From contig JAWHQI010000258.1 in assembly GCA_033032865.1 (NCBI GenBank), positions 2,976,001 to 3,040,000 on the forward strand: DNA of 64,000 bases, given 5' to 3'. Position numbers and translations under genes: made by a program. Each line of letters opens with the position of its first letter. Positions within the stretch are counted from its first letter, which is position 1. The DNA comes from Dactylorhiza incarnata. Lineage: Eukaryota > Streptophyta > Magnoliopsida > Asparagales > Orchidaceae. Of this stretch, positions 53,879 to 64,000 are shown piece after piece. The notes beneath the pieces were generated by a model. It had not been told where the DNA came from, did no database searches, and saw only the letters and a list, made by a program, of their open reading frames with translations.

Positions 53879-54829
53879 CTGTCAAGTTCAAAAGCATATA
53901 ATTATCATTATCTAGTACTCGTTATATATATTTATAACATGACTTTGCATAATTTTATATGTAATATTGATTATGACCTTGAATTTAGAACTAAGGGCCG
54001 CAAACTAGCTTTAATAAATATTGGAACATAATAAAATGAATGCATTGAACCCCAAAATCAATTGTTTATAGATCCCATGACACGATTTATTTTAAGTGCA
54101 TGAATAAACCTATCATGAGTCGAGGTGTAGAGCTCCATCCTTAGCATACGTCTTTGGCGTGCGTTTTTTTTTAGGGTAAAGTACCTATGACATTCATATA
54201 TTACAGAGGAAAGATATTTGATCCCCTGTAAGTTTCAAAAGCACAGTTATAATCCCCTAATTTTTCATAACTTGGACATTTGACCCCCTACAAATTCTTT
54301 ATACAGAGTGTCAAATGTTTCGGTTATGAAAAATTAGCGATTACCGCAGTTCTCTTAAAATTTACATGATGTCAAATGTCTTTTCTCTATAATATAAGAG
54401 TTTCACCAATACTTTACCATTTTTTATTAAGTGGTGTGGGAGTGAGTTGATCTGCTCTATTTCTATCTTTATGATTAATTCGTATAATCGTGATTTATTG
54501 GATTGTTGATGATCTGGTCTATTTCTGCCAATCTAAATTAGGCCTGAATAAGCCTACTTGATGAGCAATGGGACTGCGACGGTATCCGACCATCAATCGA
54601 TGACTCCGACAAGTTTAACTTAGTTTCATGTGATATACTCTTTATGTAGACCACAAATGTTTATTTTTTAATTTAATGTAATTGACTTGATTAACTGATC
54701 ATTTTATATCATCAATTCATTTCAAACATGACACCTATGCCTGTGTACATTTGTAGGCTCCTGATTGGTCATTCAACTTGCATTCAAACACTTCCTGTCT
54801 AATAATTTTAGCTTTTTGAAGGGCTTAAA
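53879..54829. other. Cytochrome b561 intron 2, 3' part
   Basis: AT-rich intronic DNA with no coding signal. Possible weak inverted repeats around GACATTTGACCCC near 54280 suggest an old MITE, but the ends are unclear. Confidence 0.5.
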
Positions 54830-55398
54830 TTACTTGTATATATACCTGGACAGAGTAAAGACACATATAGTACCTATATATATCTTGACAGAGTAAAGAC
54901 ACATATAGTACATATATATATCTGGACAGAGTAAAGACACATATAGTACCTATATATACCTGGATAGAGTAAAGACACATATAGTACCTATATATACCTG
55001 GACAGAGTAAAGACACATATAGTACCTATATATACCTGGACAGAGTAAAGACACATATAGTACCTATATATATCTTGACAGAGTAAAGACACATATAGTA
55101 CCTATATATACCTGGACAGAGTAAAGACACATATAGTACCTATATATATCTGGACAGAGTAAAGACACATATAGTACCTATATATACCTGGACAGAGTAA
55201 AGACACATATAGTACTATACACAAATCTGGACAGAGGAAAGACACATATAATACCTATATACATACCTGGACAGAGTAAAGACAGATATAGTGCTTATAT
55301 ACATACCTGGGCAGAGTAAAGAAACATATAGTACCGCAATAAAGATACATATATATAGTACCTCAATACATACCTGGACAGAGTAAAGACAAATATAA
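54830..55398 (-). repeat. Minisatellite derived from the exon 2/intron 2 splice junction, distal block
   Basis: About 15 units of 38-40 bp. On the + strand each contains GACAGAGTAAAGACACATAT followed by AGTACCTATATATACCTG. The reverse complement reads ATGTGTCTTTACTCTGTCCAG|GTATATATAGG, codons MCLYSVQ then a GT donor. The true exon end at 57548 reads MCLYSLQ with CAG|GTATTT. About nine units keep a GTAT donor; others have GATA in its place. Confidence 0.92.
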
Positions 55399-55402
55399 TA
55401 CC

Positions 55403-56623
55403 TGTTGCGGGTCGCTCAACGTTCTTTCAGACCGGGCGAATCGAACCGTCTTAGCCCGAGAGTGAACCGAGCGTGCAAGCAGTCACAGAGAGAACGAACA
55501 GGTGGCAAGAGGACGTTTTTACCGTGGAAAACCCGAAAAGGGTGAAAAATCACGTGGTCGGATCGGCGCCGACCAAATTTCACTAAGTTGTGGAGTGTTA
55601 CAAGTAATGATGCGAGAATCGGGAGCGACAGGCCGCTCCCGTTACAATTGCAGTTGAATGAAGGTCTCTAAGTGTGACAGGTCACCTCTCAGAAAAACTA
55701 AGTACTTTTCTCGGCCAGGAAGTCTTTAAAGTCCGCAGGAGATCTTCAAGCGACGATGGGGGTCTTCAAGCGACGAAGGAGGTCTTCGAAGGTTGAAGGA
55801 GATCTTCGGGTTCCGTAGGAGATCTTCGAATGCTGAAGGAGATCTTCGGGTTCCGAAGGAGATCTTCGAATGCTGAAGGAGATCTTCGGGTTCCGAAGGA
55901 GATCTTCGGGTTCCGAAGGAGATCTTCGAATGTTGAAGGAGATCTTCGAATGCTGAAGAAGATCTTCGAGGGAATTCCAGAGAGCTCTCTCCAGTCCAGA
56001 AAAACCAAGTCCCTTGAAATGAAGCCCTGAGGTTCCTTTTATAGCTTTTGAGGGTGGTTAGGGTGGTTATGGTGGTTAGGACGGCTATCCGCACACCATA
56101 ACCAATTTATGTGTTATATGCACATTTATCATGAATATGGCTATGCGCACACTAGTTTGTATAGTTTTTAGGATGATATGTATTCATATGACGGATATGG
56201 TTGCGCGCACACCATAACCATATTATTTGCTAGACGCAGACCGGATGCCCACTCATCATGAATATGGCTATGCGCACACCAATTTATATAGTTTGGTGAT
56301 GATATGTATTCATATGATGGATATGGTTACGCGCACACCATAACCATATTATTTGCTAGATGCAGACCGGATGCCCACTCATCATGAATTATTATTTGCT
56401 AGATGCAGACCGGATGCCGCGCGGCCTTGCGGCCGCGCGTGGTGCTGTGCGTGGCTTCGTGCGGTGGTTGCGGTGGTTGCGGCGGTTGCGGTGGTTGCGG
56501 CGGTTGCGGTTGTGGGCGGTTTTCTCCTCTTTCTTGCCCATGCCTCCACCATCTTAATGGGGAGTGGGGTTTTTTGGCTAATCGCAACCTGTGTTTCTCT
56601 ACATAATAAATGATAACCCATCA
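55403..56623 (-). mobile_element. Solo LTR inserted in the splice-junction minisatellite
   Basis: Starts TGTTGCGGGTCGCTCAACG and ends AACCCATCA, with perfect ATACC duplications at 55398-55402 and 56624-56628. It is related to the TR-GAG LTR by its termini and the GAAAACCCGAAAAGGGT block. It holds a minisatellite of GGAGATCTTCGGGTTCCGAA units (55735-55975) and GGTTGCGGT repeats (56455-56515). Confidence 0.9.
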
Positions 56624-56628
56624 ATACC

Positions 56629-56898
56629 TATCTAATATACATACCTGGACAGAATAAAGATACATATAGTACCTCAATACATACCTGGACAGAGTAAAGA
56701 CAAATATAATTCCTATATACATACCTGGACAGAGTAAAGACACATATAATACCTATATACATACTTGGACAGAGTAAAGACACATATAGTACCTATACAC
56801 ATATCTGGACAAAGTAAAGACACATACAATAAATATATATCTGGACAAAGTAAAGACACATATAGTACCTATACACATACCCGAAGAGAGTAAAAATA
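56629..56898 (-). repeat. Splice-junction minisatellite, proximal block
   Basis: Seven further units of ~40 bp. The last, at about 56880-56896, reads CCCGAAGAGAGTAAA and shares GAAGAGAGTAAA with the authentic exon rather than the GGACAGAGTAAA of the other units. Similarity to the exon therefore rises toward the exon. Confidence 0.92.
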
Positions 56899-57522
56899 GG
56901 CGTGCAAATTTGGCCCGGGCCCGGTTGCCCGGCCCGGGTCTGAGTCCGATTAAGCCCGGGTCTGGTTAAGCCCGGGCCAGGCCTAAGGGGGCTCACCAGG
57001 CCCCCTTATTTGGCCAGGGCCCGGCCTGGTGCCCGGCCCGGACCAGGCCCAGGCCTGCCTGGGCCCAAAAGCCTTTTTTGCTGGGCGCTGCCACTGCCCA
57101 TCATTAAATTGCTGAGCGTGGCAACGCCCTAGCAAATAATGCTGATATCAGCATTAAATGCTGATATCAGCATTATATATCAGCATTAAATGCTGATATC
57201 AGCATTATATATCAGCATTAAATGCTGATATCAGCATTATATATCAGCATTAAATGCTGATATATAATGCTGATATCAGCATTAAAATGCTGATTATCAG
57301 CATTAATCAGCATTATCAGCATTTTAATAATGCTGATAATCAGCATTTTGGGCCTGCCTGGGCCTAGTTTGGTAGGCTCAGGCAAGTCCTTTTATTTTGA
57401 AGAGGCCCGGGTCCGGCTTGGGCCCAATTTAAGCAGGGCTCGGCCTAAGCCTGGCAGCAAAAAAGCCCGGGCCCAGGGGGCCCGAGCCCAGCTTGGGCCC
57501 GCCGGGCCTTTTTTTGCACGCC
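56899..57522. mobile_element. GC-terminal inverted-repeat element (hAT-like, non-autonomous)
   Basis: The left end GGCGTGCAAATTTGGCCCGG is the inverted copy of the right end (reverse-complemented GGCGTGCAAAAAAAGGCCCG). The flanks are rich in CCCGGGCCC. The centre (57125-57345) is a chain of GCTGATATCAGC palindromes separated by ATTAAAT or ATTATAT. No transposase. The possible 8-bp duplications (TAAAAATA/ACAACAAT) are imperfect. Confidence 0.7.
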
Positions 57523-57547
57523 ACAACAATAGTACCTATATAAATAC

Positions 57548-57750
57548 CTGAAGAGAGTAAAGACACATAGTGCCAAATCCAATCCAAGAGTGCAGGCTAT
57601 CAAAGTTAGGCAGAGTCCCATCCTTCTTAATAACTGTGAAGATGGCATACAGCCCAAGAACACCCAGCACCACACCCATCAAGTTCAGCAGCACGTGCGC
57701 AGTTTTCTTCCACTTTCTTCTCCCGGGAACCATCTTCAACGCCATTATAG
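57548..57750 (-). CDS. Cytochrome b561, middle exon
   Basis: 203-bp exon on the minus strand, acceptor GGATTAG|CT at 57751 and donor CAG|GTATTT at 57547. It encodes IMALKMVPGRRKWKKTAHVL, a membrane helix, then FDSLHSWIGFGTMCLYSLQ. The His in KKTAH and the His in SLHSW are two of the four haem ligands of the b561 fold. The exon begins in phase 1 (it needs one base of an Ala codon from the exon before) and ends in phase 0, matching 53878. Its last seven codons and donor are the template of the intronic minisatellite. Confidence 0.9.
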
Positions 57751-58774
57751 CTAATCCACCACAATAAGAATTAATTAAGAACAAAATAATAATTAATACT
57801 ACTCCTCTTCACCCTACACTATCAAGTTATTAATATTTTATATTCGTTTGAAAGAGATTAATCTAAAAATGTTATGGCAGCTGTGGTTTGGTGCTTATTT
57901 AAGGGGAAACATTTCTACACGCTCATCGCATAATGAGTATGGTGCGTGGAAGTTTTTTTCCTCTCAAAATTACAGTTCTAAATTACGATATGAAAATTAT
58001 AGTCAGTTTTTTTCGATTATTTTTTATTCAAAAATTATAATTCAAAATTATAATTGTAAATCCAAATGTATTTTTATGACTGCTTTTTATTCCAAAATAT
58101 AAATATATAAGTACTTACAAATATCATAATTTATTTTGAAAAAATAACAACTAACCAAATAAATGTAATTTTGAGCCTTAAAAAACATATATAAAATTTT
58201 CCCCTAATTAAGTGCTCGTGTGCGGAGATTTTGTCCGTCCGATTTGCTATCGGATCGCCAGCAAAATTTGAGATTAAAAAAGCAAAAAATGATATTCGGT
58301 CGGATTTTAAAAGACATGAAGTATGGACATATTTTTTTTAAATAATTATTTTATGAATAAATAGGATGCTAAAATAATTGTAAAAATACCTTAAGGAATA
58401 TTCTATAATTTATTTTATAAAAAATAAAAAACAATTTAATAAAAAACATTTTTTTTCTACGGGGACATAATAAAAAACATTTTTTCTAATTTATATCTGA
58501 CATTTAAATATTTACTCCCTCAAACAAAATGCAGCTGGATTATGAATTATTCAATACTACTTTTTAATTTTAAAAAAAATAATTAATTAAGCAAAGCTTG
58601 CCTTGGCCAACGCAGATTATAGGGCCAAACAGCATCAGCACATGGTGCGCCTGTGGAATTGGCAGCGTTATTGGAGACCATAATCAAATATTAATAATCC
58701 TAATCAATTACTCTAATTACCGAGAACTTTAAAATGGAAATCAGAAATCAGAAATCAGAAAAATCTGCACTGAC
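57751..58774. other. Cytochrome b561 intron 1, AT-rich
   Basis: No coding signal. I searched the minus strand for the expected HPxxMxxG helix segment (CAY CCN in an open context) and did not find it. Confidence 0.6.
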
Positions 58775-58963
58775 GTTTAGCAGGCGGGCCAAATCATTGG
58801 ATTGCAAGGAAAAGCCTTCCCGGAAATGTGAGATCCAGATCAGCATAAGAGCTATGGCCGCTGCGGCGAACAGCTGTGCCACCCAAATTACCGGCAGCGC
58901 AGTTATCCTGTACCTCCCACCTTTCTTCCCTGATTCCGCCGCCGCCGCCGCCGCCGCCGCCAT
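58775..58963 (-). CDS. Cytochrome b561, first exon, 3' end lost
   Basis: ATG at 58963, then a run of eight Ala from a GCC repeat, KKGGRYRITALPVIWVAQLF, the first membrane helix, and ISHFREGFSLQSNDLARLLN. This is the standard N-terminus of plant cytochrome b561 up to the Asn that precedes Val-His-Pro. The family continues with about 49 bp encoding VHPxxMxxGxxxxxGE, which includes the fourth haem His. Here the frame instead runs into SADFSDF and a stop in an ATTTCTG repeat. GTCAGT follows AAC and could act as a donor, but joining it in phase 0 to the phase-1 middle exon would shift the frame. The gene is therefore probably inactive. Confidence 0.82.
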
Positions 58964-59555
58964 GGAAAAAGCTCCGCCCGAAAAGCGAATGAGTAAGAAA
59001 GAGAGAGGGAGAGAGAGGATTGCTGCTCTTTCAGGTCTTAGTGCAGCAGTAATTCAGCGAAAATATATAATTAAGAGGAATGCTTCATTAACATACGTTA
59101 AATTATATATATTAAAAATTTCATGACTTTTTCCATTCCAAATTATGAAAAAATTCTGTCTTTTACGGCATTGCCGGAGTATAAATGGTCTCTGTGCAAA
59201 AGATATCCTTGCAGGGCCAGGCGACCCGCCCAGACCAATGAATAGATGTAGAAATGAGTGGAAAATATCAAAATACTCTGTTAAAAAAAATTGTGCGTGT
59301 AAAAACCAAAGATTATCGAGCAGGATACACTATCACATCGTTGCTTTCCTCAAGCATGATTTTTTACATGTGATTGAACGAAAATACGGTCATATTTCAT
59401 TAAGATCTTATTATGTCTGTATTTTCGCACAATTTTCACCGTTGGATCGCGGCAAGATGCTCTGTGGTCGAATCTGGCCTCAACATTTTGTTGGGCTAGC
59501 TAGAGAGCACGCAAGTCTGATCAGAGCACCTGCAAATTAGTTTGAGCGGTGACAC
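58964..59555. other. Upstream of cytochrome b561
   Basis: Putative 5' untranslated and promoter region for the minus-strand gene, then unassigned DNA. A plus-strand open frame at 59145-59540 has no recognisable domain. Confidence 0.4.
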
Positions 59556-60250
59556 TTACGCGACCGCTTGACGGTATAGAATACACAAGCATGGACAACA
59601 CAGTAAAAACAAAAATAAAAGAGTGATTTTAACGTGGAAACTCAATAGTGTGAAAATCACAGGACGATCAGAGTCAAACATAGAAAGCCGTCACTGAAGA
59701 TGTGTGAAAAACAAATAGACAAATACAAAACTTTCACTCTTTGATTCACAGAGGATCTTCACCAATTTCGCACCACACAATATACTCAATAAATAATAGC
59801 AGAAAAATTGCAGGTTTCTGACAGTGGTGGACGAGACAGATTACACAATCCTCTCCAAGAAGCCTCTTCGAATCATTGCCCAGATCGATCTGCTCTAGAT
59901 TCAATCCGTGCATCAAAGTATTTCTCATCAACGCTGCATACTAACATCCGGACGCTCACCCCAAACTAAGACTGATTGTCGCAAATGCCTCCTAAGAAAA
60001 GCTTTCAAAGTTTGTATTTGGAGAGAAGTAGATGTCTTCATCATCATGCATTATGGCTACTTATAGAGCCAAACTCTTAGAGATAGTTGTGGTAGATGAC
60101 ATGATATAGATGCAGTGGGTGACATGAGGTAGCTTCGATAGGTGGAGTTAAAAATTATCATGATACGCATGTCAATTTTATGATAAAAATGGTGGCTATC
60201 CTTTTCCCACTTAAGAAGAAAACAACTTAATAAATCTTCTCCTTTTCAAC
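59556..60250 (-). repeat. Probable 3' LTR of a copia element (minus strand)
   Basis: Lies downstream of the minus-strand copia pol at 60300-62190. It has phrases typical of LTRs (GTGTGAAAATCAC near 59648, a purine-rich AGTTGAAAAGGAGAAG on the minus strand near 60245). Exact ends not found. Confidence 0.4.
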
Positions 60251-60299
60251 TAAGTGGAGAAAATAGTTATCATAATAATCTCACTTTAAATCTCCAATT

Positions 60300-62190
60300 T
60301 GTCTCTCGACAAGATCTTTATCAATATGTTTCCCCGTCAGTCAATAGACCCGGTGAAGCCAAATTTGAGTATACGAGACTCAGATCAAACGATTTTCTCC
60401 ACAAAGGATGGGAACCACACCCAACAATTTCCATTTTACACTTATATGAAAGAGATCGACATGTCGACGATCCTTTACACAATATTCAAAGTCCATCTCG
60501 ATCGACACGGTCTTCGTAAGCATATCTGCTTCATTGTCATCTGTGTGCACTTCCTTCAAATAAAACTTTCTCTACTCCAAAATATCGCATATCCAATGAT
60601 ATCATGTGCCAATGTGCTTGGACCTGGAGTGGAAGGTGAGGTTCTTCTCCAAATTAATCGTGTTATGACTGTCACATGGAAGTGTGTAATGCTCACGAGT
60701 GAACCTAGCTATTTGATGGAGCTCTTCATCCAAAGAAGCTCTTTTTCTGCCTCGGTAACCATAATAAACTTTCTCTGTAGTCGATAGTGAAACACACTTA
60801 TGCAATCTCAACTGCATAAAATGTCTCCCCCCACCGCAAACAAGATTAAATATCAAGAGATTGATCTCCTGGAGTGCAAATCTCAATCCATATCAACATC
60901 GATGTAGCCCAGCAGCTCTAGCTCACTATCTCCAAACCTTAATATCAAATATGACATCCCATATAGGTACCTCAGAATCTACATTACAACACTCCAATAT
61001 TCTATCCCAAGATTGGAGAGAAACCTACTAACAGTGCCAACGACGTGCGATATATCAAGGCGGGTGTAAAACATAACATACATAAGACTGACAGCTGCAA
61101 AAGCATATGGAACCTTCTGCATCACCTCTTTCTCATCAAGTGTGCTCAGGCACTGGTCAACGATAAGTCTAAAATGAGTCGCAAGTGGCTTGGTCACCTT
61201 CTTTGCTTGATTCATACTCAATCTTTGCAACAAATTCTTGATATCTCTTTCTTGCGATAACCACAGTAACTTGGAGCATTTGGATTTCAGAATATGCATC
61301 CCCAGGATGATCTTTGTCGCTCCCAAATCCTTCATTGCAAATGCGAAGCTCAACTGCTGCTTCAACTCAGCAATGCGAGTAGGGTTTCTCCCGACTATCA
61401 ATATGTCATCTATATACATTAGTAAAATGATAAAATCCTCTAGAGCATATTGCTTTACAAGCACGCAGTGATCAAGGGTGGTCATCCTGAATTCAATCTC
61501 CCCCATAAAAGCATCAAACATATTGTACCACTACTACGTGACCTACTTCAGATCATATAGACTCTTCTTCAAGCGACATACCAGACTCTCCTTTCACTTG
61601 ACCTTGAACTTCTCGGGTTACTCCATATACAATTCTTCATCAAGATCGTCATGTAGAAAGATGATCTTAGTATACATCTCCTCAACTTCAAGGTTTAGCT
61701 TTGTAGCAAGACGATATCTTCACAACTGAAGAAAAATTCTCATCGAAATTAACAACATATTTTTGATTGAAACCATTCAATACTAATCTGGCTTTTGTAT
61801 GTGGGTGATGTAGATGGGTCTCCCTGCTTCACTCTAAAGATCTATTAATTTTGTAGAGTTTTCTTGCCCTTAGGCAATCTCACTAGCTCATATGTATAGT
61901 TCTCCTGTGTGGACTACATCTCTTTTTGTGTTGCAACCATCCACTGCTTCTTCTTTAAGCTCTCTACTGCCTTATCATAACTATCAAGTTCTCTCGTTGT
62001 CAGACCTGATGTATTTTAGCTTCTTCCCAAACTACCTCTCCACCTCAATGTAGAATTTTCGAAAAGTGTCGAGGACCTCATTTTTAGTCATAATAGCAGA
62101 CACCCAAAGTTTTCTCGAACAATCATCAATGAACGTCACGAAGTAAGATGCTCCTTCTCTCGTTTGGACCTTCAGTGATGATAACTTCCC
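60300..62190 (-). pseudogene. Ty1/copia integrase-RT-RNase H remnant, minus strand
   Basis: Near 62150-61850 the reverse strand holds decayed integrase core and linker phrases. 61521-60979 is an open stretch of RT: LDHCVLVKQYALEDFIILLM then YIDDILIVGRN (the YxDD catalytic motif), AFAMKDLGATKIILGM, and TRLDISHVVGTVSRFLSN. RNase H pieces continue toward 60300 with frameshifts. The lineage differs from the A/C family (YIDD and shorter motifs). Gag and protease are absent. Confidence 0.8.
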
Positions 62191-63545
62191 AAAAGAAAGT
62201 TATTTCCCTACTTATTTTATTCTAATTTTCATTAAAAAGAGGAAAATAATCCCCAATTATAGTAAATATATTTAAATATTTTATTAATCAATATTGGACT
62301 AATTACAGTCATTTTCCATGGTTTTCTATCAAAGATTGGTCAAAGAATTCAAGTTGGGGAAGCAATGGATCATTTATTGCTGATGCAGAAAATAGGTTGC
62401 AACGCCTAAAATTAGCAGGTTGCAACGTGGCGGCGAAATTCAGATTTTGAATTTTAAAAGTGGCGCCTATTTGCAATTCCAAAGGAGGCATCCCTTCAGT
62501 TTTGGAAAGGAAGTTATGAGCACGAAATTAAAGCACTAAGGGGGGGATTATTCTTGGAGAGAACGGGGAATAGAGGGGAGAGAACTTTGGAGGTCTTCTT
62601 CTTTCTCTTGAAGGATTTCGGCTAGGGCTTGGAGAAAGGAAGTGTGGATCATCACGAAGGAGAAGGATCTGAGTCTAGCAACATACCTACAACGTTTTTG
62701 ATTTCCTTAATCATGTCTAGTAAGATCTACTTTGATTTGCTACTCCTCTCTTCCTTCATGAACTAATTTTCTAAGTCTTGCATGTGTGAAGTACCTTAGT
62801 TGTGATGATGACTTGATTTTCATTTATAATTTGTGAATTTATTGACGTTGATCTTTATTAAATTTATGATCTTTTCTTGGGATTTTGGTTTATGTTTCAT
62901 CTTTAAAGTGCTTGGCAAAAATTCGAGAGATGAGTCGGGCTAGATGAACGTTTATTCGCACGAAGATATTCGAGAGAGGAGTCGTGTAGTTTTTAACCAA
63001 ACTTCCGTATTTATACTTCATCGCGAGATTCGAGAGAGGAGCGTTGAAAGTGCATCATAAATCTTAATATAATTCCAAGAGAGAGAGAGATCTCCTCTTG
63101 AATTAGCAACCGTGATTCTAGCACTTCATGTTATTTTAATTTCATCTAAGTTGGAGACGACTAGAGGATTTGAAATAAACGGATAATGGAGATCGAGAGA
63201 TAAAGTTATCCAATTTAGAATCGTTGCAAGAGAATCGTTAATACTTCATGAATTATCATTTTTATTAGTTATCTTCATAGCAAGGGAAATCACATGTGAG
63301 ACTATCTTTCCAAGTGAAGTTAAAGTAATTTAAGTAACCATAACTAGAATTGTAGTTGTTTTATTTTGCACTATTTACGTTTCTCTACCAATCATTATTA
63401 CTTGCTTGAATTTAGAGAAAATGCAGAATTAATATTTGTGAGCGCTAAGTTAAACACTTCCTCGTGGGAACGATCACTTTCTCATCATTTTATTACTTGT
63501 ACGACACGTGCACTTGCGTATTTATATACACCTATCACGGGCTAG
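62191..63545 (+). other. LTR-like non-coding sequence
   Basis: Non-coding, with several ATTCGAGAGAGGAG repeats (62925-63090). It contains CTCGTGGGAACGATCACTTT and TATTACTTGTACGACACGTG near 63460-63510, a phrase typical of the 3' end of large gypsy (Tat/Athila-like) LTRs. No partner LTR is present, so only a remnant can be claimed. Confidence 0.4.
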
Positions 63546-64000
63546 GCTCGGTGGTAGTGTTTATTTCCTACAGAATTGTTTCCGCGTTGCAACGCAAGGA
63601 AATCTCGCGTTGCAACCGGCTAGCCTCGGTGGGAGCAATGGCAAACGAAACGGCGGGCGCCGGTTCATGTGAACCGGTCGCTTAACCTTATTTTACCTAA
63701 ACCGGCCGACCTAAACCACCAAATGCCGCATTCAAATAAAACCCCAGCCCCGATTATGCATTTAGGGCACGCGAACTGGAGGGGTTTTGGCGGAAGCGAG
63801 TACGGCGCTGTCGAGGAGCATCTTCGCGAGCGACGATCATCGGCGTCCCGGCGTCATCTTCCTCCACTGACTTTTTGGGCTGCATTAGTTCCCTATCTTA
63901 CGCATATCGACAGCGATTTCCAAGTCTCAACGCGATCCATAAGGTAACAAATGGAGCACCGATTTTTTTTCTGTATCGTTTCTATTTTGCTATGTTTTGG
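63546..64000. other. Unassigned end of window
   Basis: GC-richer DNA with two short open frames and no recognisable domain. Confidence 0.4.

Noticed and set aside
53619..53915. 98-codon plus-strand frame over the last cytochrome exon
   Set aside because: Antisense shadow of the exon at 53627-53878, which has the conserved PWHAFFG motif.
54825..55016. 63-codon minus-strand frame containing MCLYSIQVYIG and MCLYSVQVYI
   Set aside because: Not an independent peptide gene; it is the read-through of repeated exon-end copies, important as evidence for the splice-junction array only.
54830..55398. CRISPR-like regular repeat spacing
   Set aside because: The units are contiguous 38-40-bp tandem copies without unique spacers, in a plant intron, and they match the adjacent exon end.
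56353..56613. Possible small membrane protein (Val/Ala/Gly-rich)
   Set aside because: Encoded by GGTTGCGGT repeats in a solo LTR; the hydrophobicity is a composition effect.
58734..59126. 130-codon plus-strand frame over cytochrome b561 exon 1
   Set aside because: Antisense shadow of the real exon; its poly-Ala comes from the opposite reading of the GCC repeat.

Overview
This is nuclear DNA of a flowering plant. The evidence is split genes, a plant-type lectin receptor kinase, a DUF26 secreted-protein remnant, and about three quarters of the sequence made of nested LTR retrotransposons. A monocot is possible but the sequence does not prove it. There is no bacterial-type operon, CRISPR array or rRNA gene.

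Host genes are few. (1) An intact single-exon G-type (bulb) lectin receptor-like kinase at 22826-25309 (+), with a non-RD kinase domain. (2) A cytochrome b561 (ascorbate ferrireductase) gene on the minus strand. Its exons lie at 58963-58775, 57750-57548 and 53878-53627, and the 3' end of exon 1 with its splice donor appears to be lost. (3) An orphan first exon of a TruA-type tRNA pseudouridine synthase at 8213-7935 (-). (4) Remnants: a receptor-kinase scrap near 12.8 kb and a frameshifted DUF26 (CRK/CRRSP) gene near 13.6-14.1 kb.

Layout. 0-6.2 kb: a deleted Ty3/gypsy gag-protease element and a tail copy that share one LTR, then a chromovirus integrase/chromodomain fragment. 6.2-12.9 kb: mostly unrecognised, with the TruA exon and two inverted-repeat elements. 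12.9-14.1 kb: a solo copia LTR with a 72-bp G run between two defence-gene remnants. 16.3-21.9 kb: a broken copia element split by a 2.9-kb solo LTR. 22.8-25.3 kb: the receptor kinase. 25.6-31.6 kb: a complete gag-only (TR-GAG) element. 31.7-34.5 kb: an inverted-repeat DNA element split by a 2.2-kb solo LTR. 36.1-37.8 kb: another solo LTR. 38-40.5 kb: a minisatellite and a copia remnant. 40.5-53.1 kb: an old copia element invaded by a gag-only element, itself invaded by a very young, apparently intact copia element; a truncated third copia lies between 374-bp direct repeats. 53.6-59 kb: the cytochrome b561 gene. 59.5-63.5 kb: further copia and LTR-like debris.

The most interesting observation is in the cytochrome b561 gene. 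Its second intron is filled by a tandem array of about 22 units of 38-40 bp. Each unit copies the last seven codons of the upstream exon plus the 5' splice site and the first intron bases. The gene has therefore amplified its own exon-intron junction into a series of decoy splice donors, and that array later received a solo LTR and an inverted-repeat element.
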